Shown here piece after piece: positions 13,176 through 24,558 of a stretch of DNA of 64,000 nt (position 1 is its first letter; each line of letters opens with the position of its first letter). The stretch is from Azadirachta indica (lineage: Eukaryota; Streptophyta; Magnoliopsida; Sapindales; Meliaceae): contig CM040448.1 of the NCBI GenBank assembly GCA_022749755.1, positions 5,206,481 to 5,270,480 on the forward strand. Direction: 5' to 3'. The notes beneath the pieces were generated by a model. That model did not search any database, was not told the origin of the DNA, and saw only the letters and a list, made by a program, of their open reading frames with translations. The position numbers were made by a program, and so were the translations under genes.

Positions 13176-14184
13176 CATATATATAGATATATATATTAAT
13201 GTGTTATTATTAGATTGTTACAATATAGTTTCTTGTTAAACCCATTTGAGGGTAATTCACATCACAAAGAAATCTTTATGTAATTAAATAGGTAAACACA
13301 AAATTAAATCAAATATCACAGTTAAATCCAATCATATTGTTCTTCGTAATTATATTAAAAATTAAGTTCTTTTCATTCATATTCCTTATTCTAAAATAGC
13401 TCTTATAATAAAATAAATAAGTGGAGTTTTATTAAGATAAAATCTATGTTGGCCTTATAGGGCCAATAATTTCTCTTATACACTTATTGTCACATGGACA
13501 CTACGAGAAACTTGTCTACGTGGCATGGGTTCTTCATCGAACCAACTCATCAATGTTTAATTAATTGGTGAATTCTTCTTAACTTAAACTTACTTTTCCT
13601 TTCTTACTATATTTGCTCTCTCACGATAGCTTTGATCTAAAAGTCACTGGCTTTGATTGCAAAACTTAAAAGGCATATAAAGTTGCAACACCACACTTTT
13701 GAGGCCAAAAATAATCTTTGAAGGTGTAGTACCATTTTGTGGGCATAAAAAGCTTCAAAATATCAATATGTTTGACTCCTTAAACTCAACATATAGTGAC
13801 ATATACTTGTAACTCAGTGTACACTACCTAATTCATGATAAATAGGATTTAGAGTGATACATTAACTTTATCTCTCGTCTATTATAAATCTTTCAAAACT
13901 CAGCTTTTCGCTCACAACAGATAATAACACCACTAATAAATTAGAGACTTTTTTTTTTGAAAAAAATGATATATTTGGAGACGTGTGAAAGGAAAAATTG
14001 AAAAAATAAAAAAGACATATCTAATAACTACTTTGCACTTTATCTTAAACATTAATGTCTATTAACAGAATATAATGGCAAGGATTAGATGAAAATAATC
14101 AAAATGTATGTCTTTATTTGCAATTTTTCCAAAATTTAGGACTCTAACGATATTATTCAAAATAAATTAAACCCATTATTGTTA

Positions 14185-15704
14185 GGGCAATTACCACGTA
14201 CCTCCTCTAAAGTTTGAGAATAGAATACTTAAAGAGAAAAATTAGAGAAAGAAATACATACCTTCCCTGAAGCCATCCAATTTCATCCAATTACAATAAA
14301 AATACTTAATTGCCCCGTATTTCTTAATTTTTGAATAAGGCTGTTGTAATTCCTTAAATTCACATTTTAATTTGTTTATTGGTTAGAAGGCCAGTTTTCT
14401 ATGTATTTTATCTTGTTTATCTTTATGTTTAACGAAAATAGACTAGAAAATGATCAATCTTATTATGAAAATTCAAACAACTTCCCAATTCAACATCTAA
14501 AAGAAAAATTAAAGTACACTTGCTTATAAGGTATTTCCAAAATTTCTATACAGCTAATGGCAACACATGAAACTTCATACTTGTTTGAATAGCAATTAAA
14601 ATTGAAATGTGTAACTAAAGATGCAATATATTTTACTATAGGTAAATACAAGAATAAAAGTTTCAACATATCAATTGAAAGTGGTCAGATAGATAAGCAA
14701 TGAAGGATGATTTGTTTTTCCTTCTTGTTTATCTTTTTTATCCTCCACTCTCTCTTTTCTTTTCGTTTTCCTTTTGTGTTATCAACGTACTTTTTCATAC
14801 ATTACTAATAAAGGTATTATGCCTAATATGTACGTTTTATAGTATGAAACTATACAATTCATCAATTATGATGCTATAATCCTTTTCTTTCCCATTCTTT
14901 TGGTATCACTTTGAACCATGAAATTTAGAAACAAAAGATGTATACCAAAATACAAAGAAAATGAAATAAGCTTTGTATATAGAAGAGATCAATTGTCTCA
15001 GTGGTTAAGGAAATTCTAAGAAACACATATAATAAAGATAAAACCACACATGGAAACTATGAAGATTTAAAATTATAAACTTTTAACAAATGAACAAACA
15101 AATAGTAAAATCATATGATAACTAATAACAAATTGACAAAAGATGATGCATACATAGCCTCTTAGCGAGAATTTCTAGATTCAAACAAACCTCCCAAATG
15201 TATCTTTTAAGTAAAAACAAGATTCAGATGGCAGTATTCATATAAAAAATGTGTATGTAGATAGTATGAGTGAGTCTGTTACATAGGATTATACCAAGAT
15301 TCACAAGGTAACCAACACCTATACCAACCCCACAACTGAAGCCCGATCTTATAAATATTTGAGTTACTTTCAAAGACATGGATTCTCCATTCTAATTCCT
15401 TTAAAAGCTTTCCTCTGATTACTCACGACTATGCTACTCTTACTATTGCTCTCCATTCTTCAACAAGTCCTATTTCAAAGATGGAAATCAACTCTCTCTC
15501 TTTGTGCAAACAGAGACTTATCTTTGTAATATTCATCAAAACACAAAAGGAAAAGTTTCTTCTTCTTTTATCATAATACCCCTATATTTATCGATAAGAT
15601 ACTTGAGCTGGATGGCTTTAAGGGAGATGTATATTTCTTTCCTTAAACTTTTTCTCTAAATATTATATTTTCAAATCTTAAGGGAGGTAAGTGTTAATTC
15701 TCCT
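14185..15704. mobile_element. Large foldback element, family A copy 1, about 1.5 kb
   Basis: The left end reads GGGCAATTACCACGTACCTC. The reverse complement of the right end reads GAGAATTAACACTTACCTCC. A second copy of the motif (ATACCTTCCCTGAAGCCATCC) follows about 70 bp inside on both arms. The flanks are TTATTGTTA (14176-14184) and TTATAGTTA (15705-15713), a 9-bp target duplication with one mismatch. A 9-bp duplication is the hallmark of Mutator-like elements. The interior has no transposase frame, so it is non-autonomous. It shares the core ACCTCCCTTAA and the doubled-end layout with the elements at 21579-23746 and 44645-45823. Confidence 0.7.
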
Positions 15705-18700
15705 TTATAGTTATTATCATAGTACAATATAAATTAAAGCCTCCACGCATCTTATTTGAAAGTATTGTCTTGTCATTGATCACTCACACCAATTACTTGT
15801 AATCCAAAACCCACTTCAATTCAATCAACTTTAGCAAATAAATAGCCTTAAAGAAAAGAAATTGTATTATTCTCTCTCACATTTTCAAGTACAAAGAGTC
15901 AACATTGTCCTATCAAATTCTATTCCCTACCTTAAAGAAAGGAGAAAAAAGACAAATAAATATATGTACTCGAGTGCAAGCATGGTTTAATTACTATAAA
16001 ATTATATTTTTTTCAAACAATAGTTATTATTTTATAATATATAGTTCTTTTTTAGGCCCATTTAATTTTAGACACATATAACCTGTTCTTTTTCTTGTGC
16101 CTTGCCTCCACTCCAAGTCAATGTATACATCCAGCTAAGATCTTGTCATTTTACATGATTTTCCAACCAAAAAAAGTTTCCCAAGAAAACTATCATATAT
16201 TTTATAATTGCTTTGATACCATCATAAAAAGAATAATATGATATAATAAGTGAATCGCTTAAAATTAAATTTTAGATAAGAGTTTGAATTATATCGCATT
16301 ATTCTTAAAATATAATTTATTATAGTTATAACAAGAAAGGTGTCACTTGGATTGTGCAGCCTAAATTTATGATGGGCTTGGTTTATTTTCATATAAATTT
16401 ATTTCAATTAGTTGTATGGATTAAATTTAATGCTAATTTTGAAGGCTGTTAAAGGTAGTGATATATTCATGAAATTATTTTGTGATATTTTATTATTCTT
16501 AATTAAAATATTAATTTTAATAAAATTGGAGACAATTACATTAAACTTAATAGCTATAGATTAGAATAAAAAATAAAATTAAAATGCTATTAGTGATGCT
16601 TACATGCCAAATTAAGCCCATAATTTAGTTTGAAGGAAGGCCCAAGCTAAATCTGCCTACAACTCCAAGCCCATGTAAGCTTGGACCCATTTGTAAAACT
16701 TTCATATATTTATACCAAGGGAACAATTATAACACAGTGATTGTATCACACATTCACCGTATTTTGATTGCTAAATTATTCAAAATGAAATTTAACAGTG
16801 AACTCAAAGTGAGAATGATTAATAAACTGTGTTAAAGAGCATCTGTTTTTCATAAATACACTATAAAATGATTATATGGTAATATAATTCTTATAGTAAA
16901 CAGTGAATATGTTCAATCATAAACATTTTAACATTTTAAATATGTTCATTATTTAATTTAACATTACAAATTTGATAGTTATAAATTTAAATAAAATATA
17001 AGTTAACAAAATTACCCTGCCATGTTTTTGTTTTAAAAAAAAAAAGATTTAGAGTCAAACCAATTACCAATCGAGATTTGTCAATTAAATTTTTAAATTT
17101 AATCAATAACATTAACAATTTAATGATTAATTCTTCATATTATACCATGTGGGCAAAACAATGTGAATCTAGTTTAAGAGAAAATGCCCTTGTGATTGTT
17201 CAAATTTACTTCGATTATTAATAAAGAGAAAACGATTTAATATTGTTATTCTCGTTGAATTAATAAAATTTAATTGTTATCTTTGTCAAACTTGAAATGT
17301 TTATCAATCATTTTAAAAATAAAAAAATATTTGATTAAATATTTATTAAAAATGATTTTTTTTAAATTTTTATCTTATTTAAACATTGTAAAGTGATATG
17401 TATTTAATTAATTTATCTCTTATTTCAATTAAAGTAAATTAATTAAACTAAAGTTTTCATATTGAAAATCATTATTATTATCAATTTAAAGACTTACTTT
17501 CAACAAACTAGAATAAAGTATTTATTTTTAATTTAAGACACCTTTATTCTATATAAACTCGCTGACCATTGTTCTGCATAAATTCAAGAAATTTATCTTA
17601 AAAATAATTCTTATGAAATAATTATTCTTAAAAATAATTATTCTTATGAAATTCTTATGAAAAAGGATTTTAATAGCATATATCACAACATTAATTTGGA
17701 TACTAACCTTTTAGCTTTATAGTTTTGGAAATTTTTTATTTTTTTTTTGTGTTGCTTTATATTAACCTAATTAAATATTTAGTCCCCTTTTGAGCTAAAC
17801 TCAAAATTTTAACGCAATTGAAACCTAAGTTGAACCTATTCATATTTTCTACATACACCATGACTCATGATTTGAAATTGAAAGAGTAGTTTAATTTCAC
17901 CATATTTTTACATACTTGATTAAAATACTATCATTTCAATTTTAAACTTGAGCTTGACTTATGTTCAATTTTTTATCATAAATAGTTATATAATTAGATA
18001 TTTAAGCATAACTTTTTTAAAAAATGATGAAGGAAAAAAAGGTTCCTATATCAAAACTAATTCAATTAATTTCACGCTTCGTTAAAGTTTGATAAAAACC
18101 TATTTTATTCTTAAATATTACATTTAGAAATTATATTTTTTTTCTATTTATCAAGATAAAAAATTAGTTTATTCTTATATTAGAATGCCCGTATTACCTT
18201 ATCACTAATAATAGCATAATAGTAATAATAATTATTATTATTATCATTATATCCTTTTCATTTTTGTTCTCTTATTTTTGTATATATTATATATTAATTT
18301 ATGTAATTAAATTAGAAGTTGCCTAATGGAAAAAGGCCAAACTAGACCGGAGGTAACAAGAACTTCATGAGTGGCAATGCATGTTCCCACTACCAAATTC
18401 AAAAATTTATAAACTAAATTAAATTAGAATATATTTGAAATTAAGCTATTATAATTCAAAAGTTACAGCTATCGTAAGATAAAAATTCAAAGGATATCAT
18501 TGGTTGGTAATGAGGCAACGTGACTTTTCAGCCACAACTGAATTGATCAGTACTTTGTCACACAATGTCAAGAAGGATGATTGGTAAATATTACCTGATT
18601 ATTAATGGTTAGTAACATTTTCATTCTTAGTTTTGAAATAATAGCAAATTAAAAATAATTTTTTATTTTAATATTTTAGTCATTGAAAATATTGTGACAG

Positions 18701-19882
18701 GAAGGGTTGAAAATAAAGATTAGGGACCAAATTGCTAAATATGGGCAAGTAATGTGTGTACTATTTATTATAAATTTCAAGGATACAAATTTATAAATTT
18801 CAAGGATACAAATTTTATTATCCGTGCTTCTAAACTGGCTCTAAATATTAAATATTAGTAAGAAAAATTAATAGATCTTACAAAAAATTGATGCTACTAA
18901 ATATTGTTTTTCTAATTTTACTTTTAAAATAATTTGGAATTTGTTGATACCAATTTTGGAATCTCTCTATGGTAGATAACCTGCAAAATAAATAATTATC
19001 AGGAAAAAATTGGATTTACCGGCAAAAATCCTCCAATGCTTAAAATTTCTTTTTAAAAGAAAAATTTGGGAATCACAAATAAGAATATTAGAGAGTTGTA
19101 TTTTGGTGTTGAGAATTTTTTTATCTTTTTTCATCTATTAACCTCTCTTTTATATTTGAATTCTTAAAATAATAGTTGTATTCCTTATTTGTAATAGAAA
19201 TAATTTTTATGAGCTTTCATGTAGTGATAATGAGTAATTTTTTGTGAAATTTTCTCATTAATTGCCTTCTTATCTATTACGTATATTTTCTCATATCAGA
19301 TGAGTTAAACTGAAGTTGGATAAACATATTTTATATGATCTGAATAAAACTTAGATGAGCAGAACAAACTTGCATGAACATGTTTAGGATACTCTAAACA
19401 AAACTTGTATGAGGTGAGTTTATTTTGTTAAGTTAGTGCTGAAGTCGAATGAGGCGAGCTAATTTTGAATGATCTGATTTGAATTTCAAGTAAGGTGCCC
19501 TTGCTCTCAGATCAAATTGGATTGAATAAAAATTCCTCGATATAAGCTAACAATACCCAACATGCTCTTAATTTATATTTTTTTGTCGAAAAAGGTGATA
19601 ATCTAACTCACTTTTAACTAAAATCAACGTACGTTTAATTATACCTTGACTTACTGCTTATAGGTGGATCTCCGCCATTTTCTTCGAAGATCGTGGGCAT
19701 TAATTCTTATATTACCAATAATCATTAAGTTTGACGTAATTACATGTAAGATATTCCTTAATATTTTCTTTTTTAGTTACAAATTTAGTTAAATCCACTG
19801 AATAAGATAAGTGTATATATATAATTTAATAAGACCAACATAATAAAAATCACATTGTTTTATACCTTTATCAAAATCTATA
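15705..19882. other. AT-rich intergenic DNA, no gene seen
   Basis: No reading frame with recognisable protein content. Minor features are AT-rich tandem repeats near 17590-17660 (units around AAAAATAATTCTTATG), a 22-bp direct duplication near 18770-18815 (ATAAATTTCAAGGATACAAA twice), and an ATT microsatellite near 18225-18245. Confidence 0.65.
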
Positions 19883-21161
19883 GAGAGAATGACATATGGA
19901 CCCCCGTTCTTTAAAATTAATGTTAAATACACTCCTAAACCCAAAATATTTGTTGTTGGATTTTTTCGTTTCCGTTATACTGAAAAAGGTTATAATAGTC
20001 TTATAACTTAAAATTAAATTAAAAAATATTATTATTTTTATACAATTTAAAAATATAAATAACAAGCCAATTTATATTAAACCCAAAAAAAAATAATTAT
20101 ATAATAAAAACAAAAATATAATAAAGGAACCAAAAACCCTAAATTTCTCTATTATCTTGTCCTTGCTTCTCTTGGCCACCATCACCATTAGCATCTTCTT
20201 CTCTTTTTTTCTCTCCATCTTCTTCTCATGGGAGAATGTCCGATTCCCCCCTATTGTTTGATTGAATACCCCAACCCCCCTCTTGTTTGCATAATACCTC
20301 GAATCCCCCTTCTGTTAGCGTACAAAGTTAAGTATAATAATATACGAACCCTTAAAATTTAATATATTAACTTAAATAGTCCAATAATTTTAAAAATACC
20401 CATAAAAATTGTAATTTATTGAAAGATAATAATGACACTCTTATATAATATTAATTAGTTAAAAAATTATTTTCAACTCCTAATTGAAAATAAATATTGA
20501 AATAATAATATATTTTATTTTTATAACATATTAATAACTAATTTATAACCTATCTTTTGAATATAAATTTATTTAAATTTTAAATTTCGATATTCATAAA
20601 TTGAAAGATCAATTTTATAATTTTAAAAATAAATAAAATTAGGGTTAGTGATTATTGTGCAATGTGATTGAGAATAAGAGACATAAGATGGTATTGGTGG
20701 TGAGCATAAGCATGTGCAAGGATCAAAATCAATGATAGCTTGATGTTGGTGAGCAAGAGGGAAATTTGGAAGTTGACGGGGGAGAGCGGCCAATTTGATT
20801 ACCAACGAGAAAGGGGCAATTTTGATTTGGGGATAGTTTGAAAATTAGGGTTAGTGATTTGAGGTTTAGGTTATTAATTTGGGTGTTAGGGTTACTAATT
20901 TGGTATTTTTTTTTGTTTATAAAATGAGTTTTTGTAAAAAAATTAAAAATATAAATTTTATGTCAAATTGAAGGTTAGAAATTAATTATGTTTTGGTCAA
21001 CATTAGTCAATGAATATTTATGTCATTTTATTAGTTAAAATTGGTCAAACTTTAACAATAAAGGAAAAATCTAACAGAAGGGGTGCCATTGACAAATATT
21101 TTAGGTTTTGGGGTATATTTAACATTAATTGTGAAAATTGGGATTTCTATGTCATTCTCCC
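19883..21161. mobile_element. Foldback element, family B, with perfect 9-bp target duplication
   Basis: The left end (GAGAGAATGACATATGGA) and the reverse complement of the right end (GGGAGAATGACATAGAAA) pair, and the match continues for about 100 bp (for example AATTAATGTTAAATA and AAAATATTTGT on both arms). The element is flanked on both sides by the same 9 bases, AAATCTATA (19874-19882 and 21162-21170). That duplication length indicates a Mutator-superfamily transposase. The 1279-bp interior has no transposase frame. An extra degenerate copy of the left terminus sits inside at about 20228-20330. Confidence 0.85.
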
Positions 21162-21578
21162 AAATCTATAATCACTCGTCATCACTTAGTTATCAATTGT
21201 CGGAATACTAGTGCCAAATCAGTACATATCATCAAAATTATTTATTTTTTTATTTTGTGTTTATGCGATGATAAAGTTATTTTAAAAAAAAAAAACACAA
21301 TAGAAGGCTTAAATAAAGTAAAAATTTAATGATAATTCTCTCCCGATCACTATATCACCCTCGTTAATGACATTACACCCCCACTAGTACTGCATTTAAG
21401 TGTCGATGATTTTTGCCAATAATGTTTGTATTGGGCTTATGGGATGCCGTGCTAGTGTGGCTTAATCGGTTGGCACCTCTGACAAATAGGGGGTAAGTGA
21501 CAATTATGAAAATTAAAGTCACTAAAATGACATTTAATTAAACAATAAGGATCTATTTGAAATTTACCCAAGAGAATG
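21162..21578. other. Spacer between two foldback elements
   Basis: Holds one copy of the family B target duplication (21162-21170) and unique sequence, including a GC-richer patch near 21425-21490. No gene is seen. Confidence 0.55.
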
Positions 21579-23746
21579 GGATATTACATATACCTCCCTT
21601 AAGGTATTCATAACTATTATATCAACACAAAAATATTAAAATTGTATCACATACTTCCCCTTAACAGATATTTAACTATTATATCTTGTTTGTTCCTATT
21701 TGAAGGCCTTACCCACCTCACTTAAAAGTGCAAATTCAAATATGATGCCTTTGGGAAAATGCAAAATGAAAATATAATTGCTTTTATGATTGAAGGCTTA
21801 AATTTGAGGAAAAGAATATAATTATATAAACTTGAACCGAAGAAGACCTCAAAGAGTTTAAACAACCTACTAACCACTACACCACTTAAATTTTGTTAAT
21901 AAAATATGCAAATAAAACATATTTAATGAAATACATATTTAATTTATATTATTACAGATATTATTAATTTTAAGTTTGCAATTATTTTATATTATTTACA
22001 CTCTTGAAATTAAAAGTACAAGGATCTACTTAATATTTTCAATAATAATAAATTTTGTAATTACTTTGTTTTTGACACTACTATTGTGAATTGAAGTTAG
22101 ATGACATATTTTTTCTTTTTAGCATCTTGCCACAAACATATATATTCTCCACTAAAATGCCCCGATTTCCCATTATTATATGTTAAAATTAGGCAACGTA
22201 ATGCAATTTTTTCGGACAATTTACTGTTATCACATTATTGAATAAAACCCAATCCCAGTCCATATTAATTAGAATAATAATAATCAATATCTGTCAAATG
22301 AATTGTAATTAAGAACTAGTTTAATGAGCATGATATCCTTCATAATCATAAAATAAAGTTCGATACACAAAATTATTGTAAAATTTAAATATATAATATA
22401 AATGAGTTTAAAACTTAATATCAAATTTGATTAATATATTTATTATAATTTTTTATTAACCTCTATAAATATAAAAATAAACAAGTATAGTAGTATATTA
22501 TAATCTAATTTTTAATATAATTGATCATATTAAAGAATTAATATTAAATTAATCTTAGATTTTTTTATTTTTTGATAATTTTGTAAAAAAATATTTTAAA
22601 GTGGTTGTGAAAAGGCGAGAGTCTTCTTTAGACATTGGATTTTTCTTTTAAATATATATATAGATATATAAGTAAGAATTTAATATTTTAAGAAAATAAA
22701 ATAATATTACATAAAGGAACTAATTCATTAGATTAAAAAAGTATAACATTTGTTTTTTCTTAAATAAATTGTTAAATATAGGATAAATGATAACTATTGT
22801 TAATTTGATTGAAACATTTTTATATAAAATATTATAGTTAATAAACATTTTTTTAAAATAAAATATCAAAATTTAATTGATACATTTTACTATAATATTT
22901 TTATTAACTTATATAAATAGAAAAAAATTATTATTATAGTAAATTATTTAATTGAATTGATAAAATTAGAGGAATGAATTAAATCAATTTTAGATTTTTT
23001 TTTTTTATTTTTTAATAATTTTGTATAAAATATTTTGTTTGGTAAAAAAAAATATCTAAAGTGAAAAAAATCTTTTAGAATTTATTTGTTTTGTTAATCT
23101 TATAATATTATATTAAAAAATTAATTTATTAACAAATTTATTATTTTGTTTGATATAAATTTATTATTTTTATTTTATCAGAATTTATTGTTCTGAATTT
23201 TAATTATTAAAAATTATTTAATTTCATTAGTTTTGATTATTTTAGCAAATGTTTTATTCAGAAAATAGATTTAAAAAATTCTAAAATTAATTAAATTGAA
23301 AATTTGTAAATAATTATGAATTTATGAATTATGATTATATTATAATATGAATGACTTAATTGACTAAATTAGAAATCATAAACTTTTTTAAAGAACTTGT
23401 TTGACTAAAATGAGATTTATAAAACTTTTATAATTATTTATCAAATATAATAGATATTTCTATAATTAATCAATTAAATTGAAAGTTTGGAGCAGAAAAC
23501 GAGCTTAGGTCGGGGATTAAGACCCATCCTCGTCTTTGACCCGATTTTGAAACAGGGTTAAAAATTCAGATCTAAACTTGACCCGCTTCTTGTTTTTCAT
23601 TGCCAACCCTCCCCGATTCTCGCAGGTTGGGTCCTCACAGGGATTTTTGCCATCCTCAATTTTAGGTAAGGTATATAATACAATTCTAATATTTTTTATC
23701 TAAACAATAGTTACAGATATCTTAAGGGAGATATATGATAATATCC
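21579..23746. mobile_element. Large foldback element, family A copy 2, about 2.2 kb
   Basis: The left end reads GGATATTACATATACCTCCC. The reverse complement of the right end reads GGATATTATCATATATCTCC, and pairing extends about 95 bp through TAACTATT and AAAATATTAAAATTGTAT. A second terminal motif (ACATACTTCCCC) lies on the inner side of the left arm, as in the other family A copies. No 9-bp target duplication is visible at these ends, so the boundaries may be slightly wrong or the duplication lost. The interior is AT-rich, except for a GC-richer block at about 23490-23660 with repeated GGGT/ACCC motifs (GACCCGATTTTG, GGTTGGGTCC). Confidence 0.6.
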
Positions 23747-24558
23747 TTAAAAAAGGGTTTAATGAACAGTATCTGAAATTTCATCTAAAATCCAGTGCTC
23801 TGCAAAGCACAAGATTTTTTTCCTTTCCGGGAAATCAGAAATATTCGGGAACAAAAGAGGTTTTGCCCTTTTGGGGTTTGTATCGAATTGTATTGTAAGA
23901 AAAAAAAATAAATCTGAAAACTGGAAAATAATTTCAGTAGAAATGAAATGAAATTATGAGGTAAGAGAAGATCTTCTCTTTCTTATTTTAAATTTAACCC
24001 AACAATTACCTGTGTCTGAAGCAATTTCTTCAAATTTTAACTTTCCTTTTGAAAGCTCTTTCGCTTTGTCTTTATTATGTCGGTCTCTTTGTTTGCCATT
24101 TTCATTGAATTGCTTATTCATCTTAGCTTACAGACTACCTTCTCTTTGTTCATAGTTCGGGGATTTGTTTTTTGTTTTATAATTATCATCTTATCGTTTT
24201 TATTTCTTCATTTCCCGCCGTTTATATTTTTTTGCTTGACCTCTGTGACTAACTTTGTATCCACTTGCATGTTGCAGGATTTTATTATCTTCAACAAATT
24301 CTAACTGAAGTTTGCGGCTGGGTATGAAAATTTCTGTTACTTGGACATTTTTGTTTACATTTTGTGGATTTCGTGGCAAAATGCTGCAGTTGTTGCAGCC
24401 TAGGTAATTTTATCAGCTTAGGTTTAATTTTGTTGCTGTCTTCGTATTGAGATAAGAAGCGGAGAGAGAAGTGATACATGTATAGAACTGATTGAAGGGA
24501 AGAATTTGAGGTAGCAAAGCTGGGAATTGTGTATTGTTTTGTGTCAGGAACTGTTCTA
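23747..24558 (+). promoter_or_regulatory. Upstream region and leader of the SUVH gene
   Basis: Non-coding sequence before the SUVH ATG, with pyrimidine-rich tracts near 24020-24240 that look like leader or leader-intron sequence. A possible intron acceptor (TTTTGTGTCAG) ends at 24547, 11 bases before the ATG, so the leader is probably spliced. No TATA box can be assigned with confidence. Confidence 0.45.

Larger units (their letters stand above)
11447..14184. other. AT-rich intergenic DNA with small foldback repeats
   Basis: No coding region is supported. It holds two small inverted-repeat structures listed separately (12527-12752 and 12955-13175), a TA microsatellite near 12930-12950, a palindrome at about 12369-12398 (AAGAAGGT arms around TTTTAAAA), and a short hairpin near 13450 (TTGGCC/GGCCAA). 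Confidence 0.65.

Noticed and set aside
20623..20805. Short open frame in the family B element
   Set aside because: No transposase motif; composition is that of the AT-rich element interior.
24529..24558. Upstream GTG start for the SUVH protein
   Set aside because: Eukaryotic initiation at GTG is unlikely, and a splice acceptor ends at 24547; the ATG at 24559 is the natural start.
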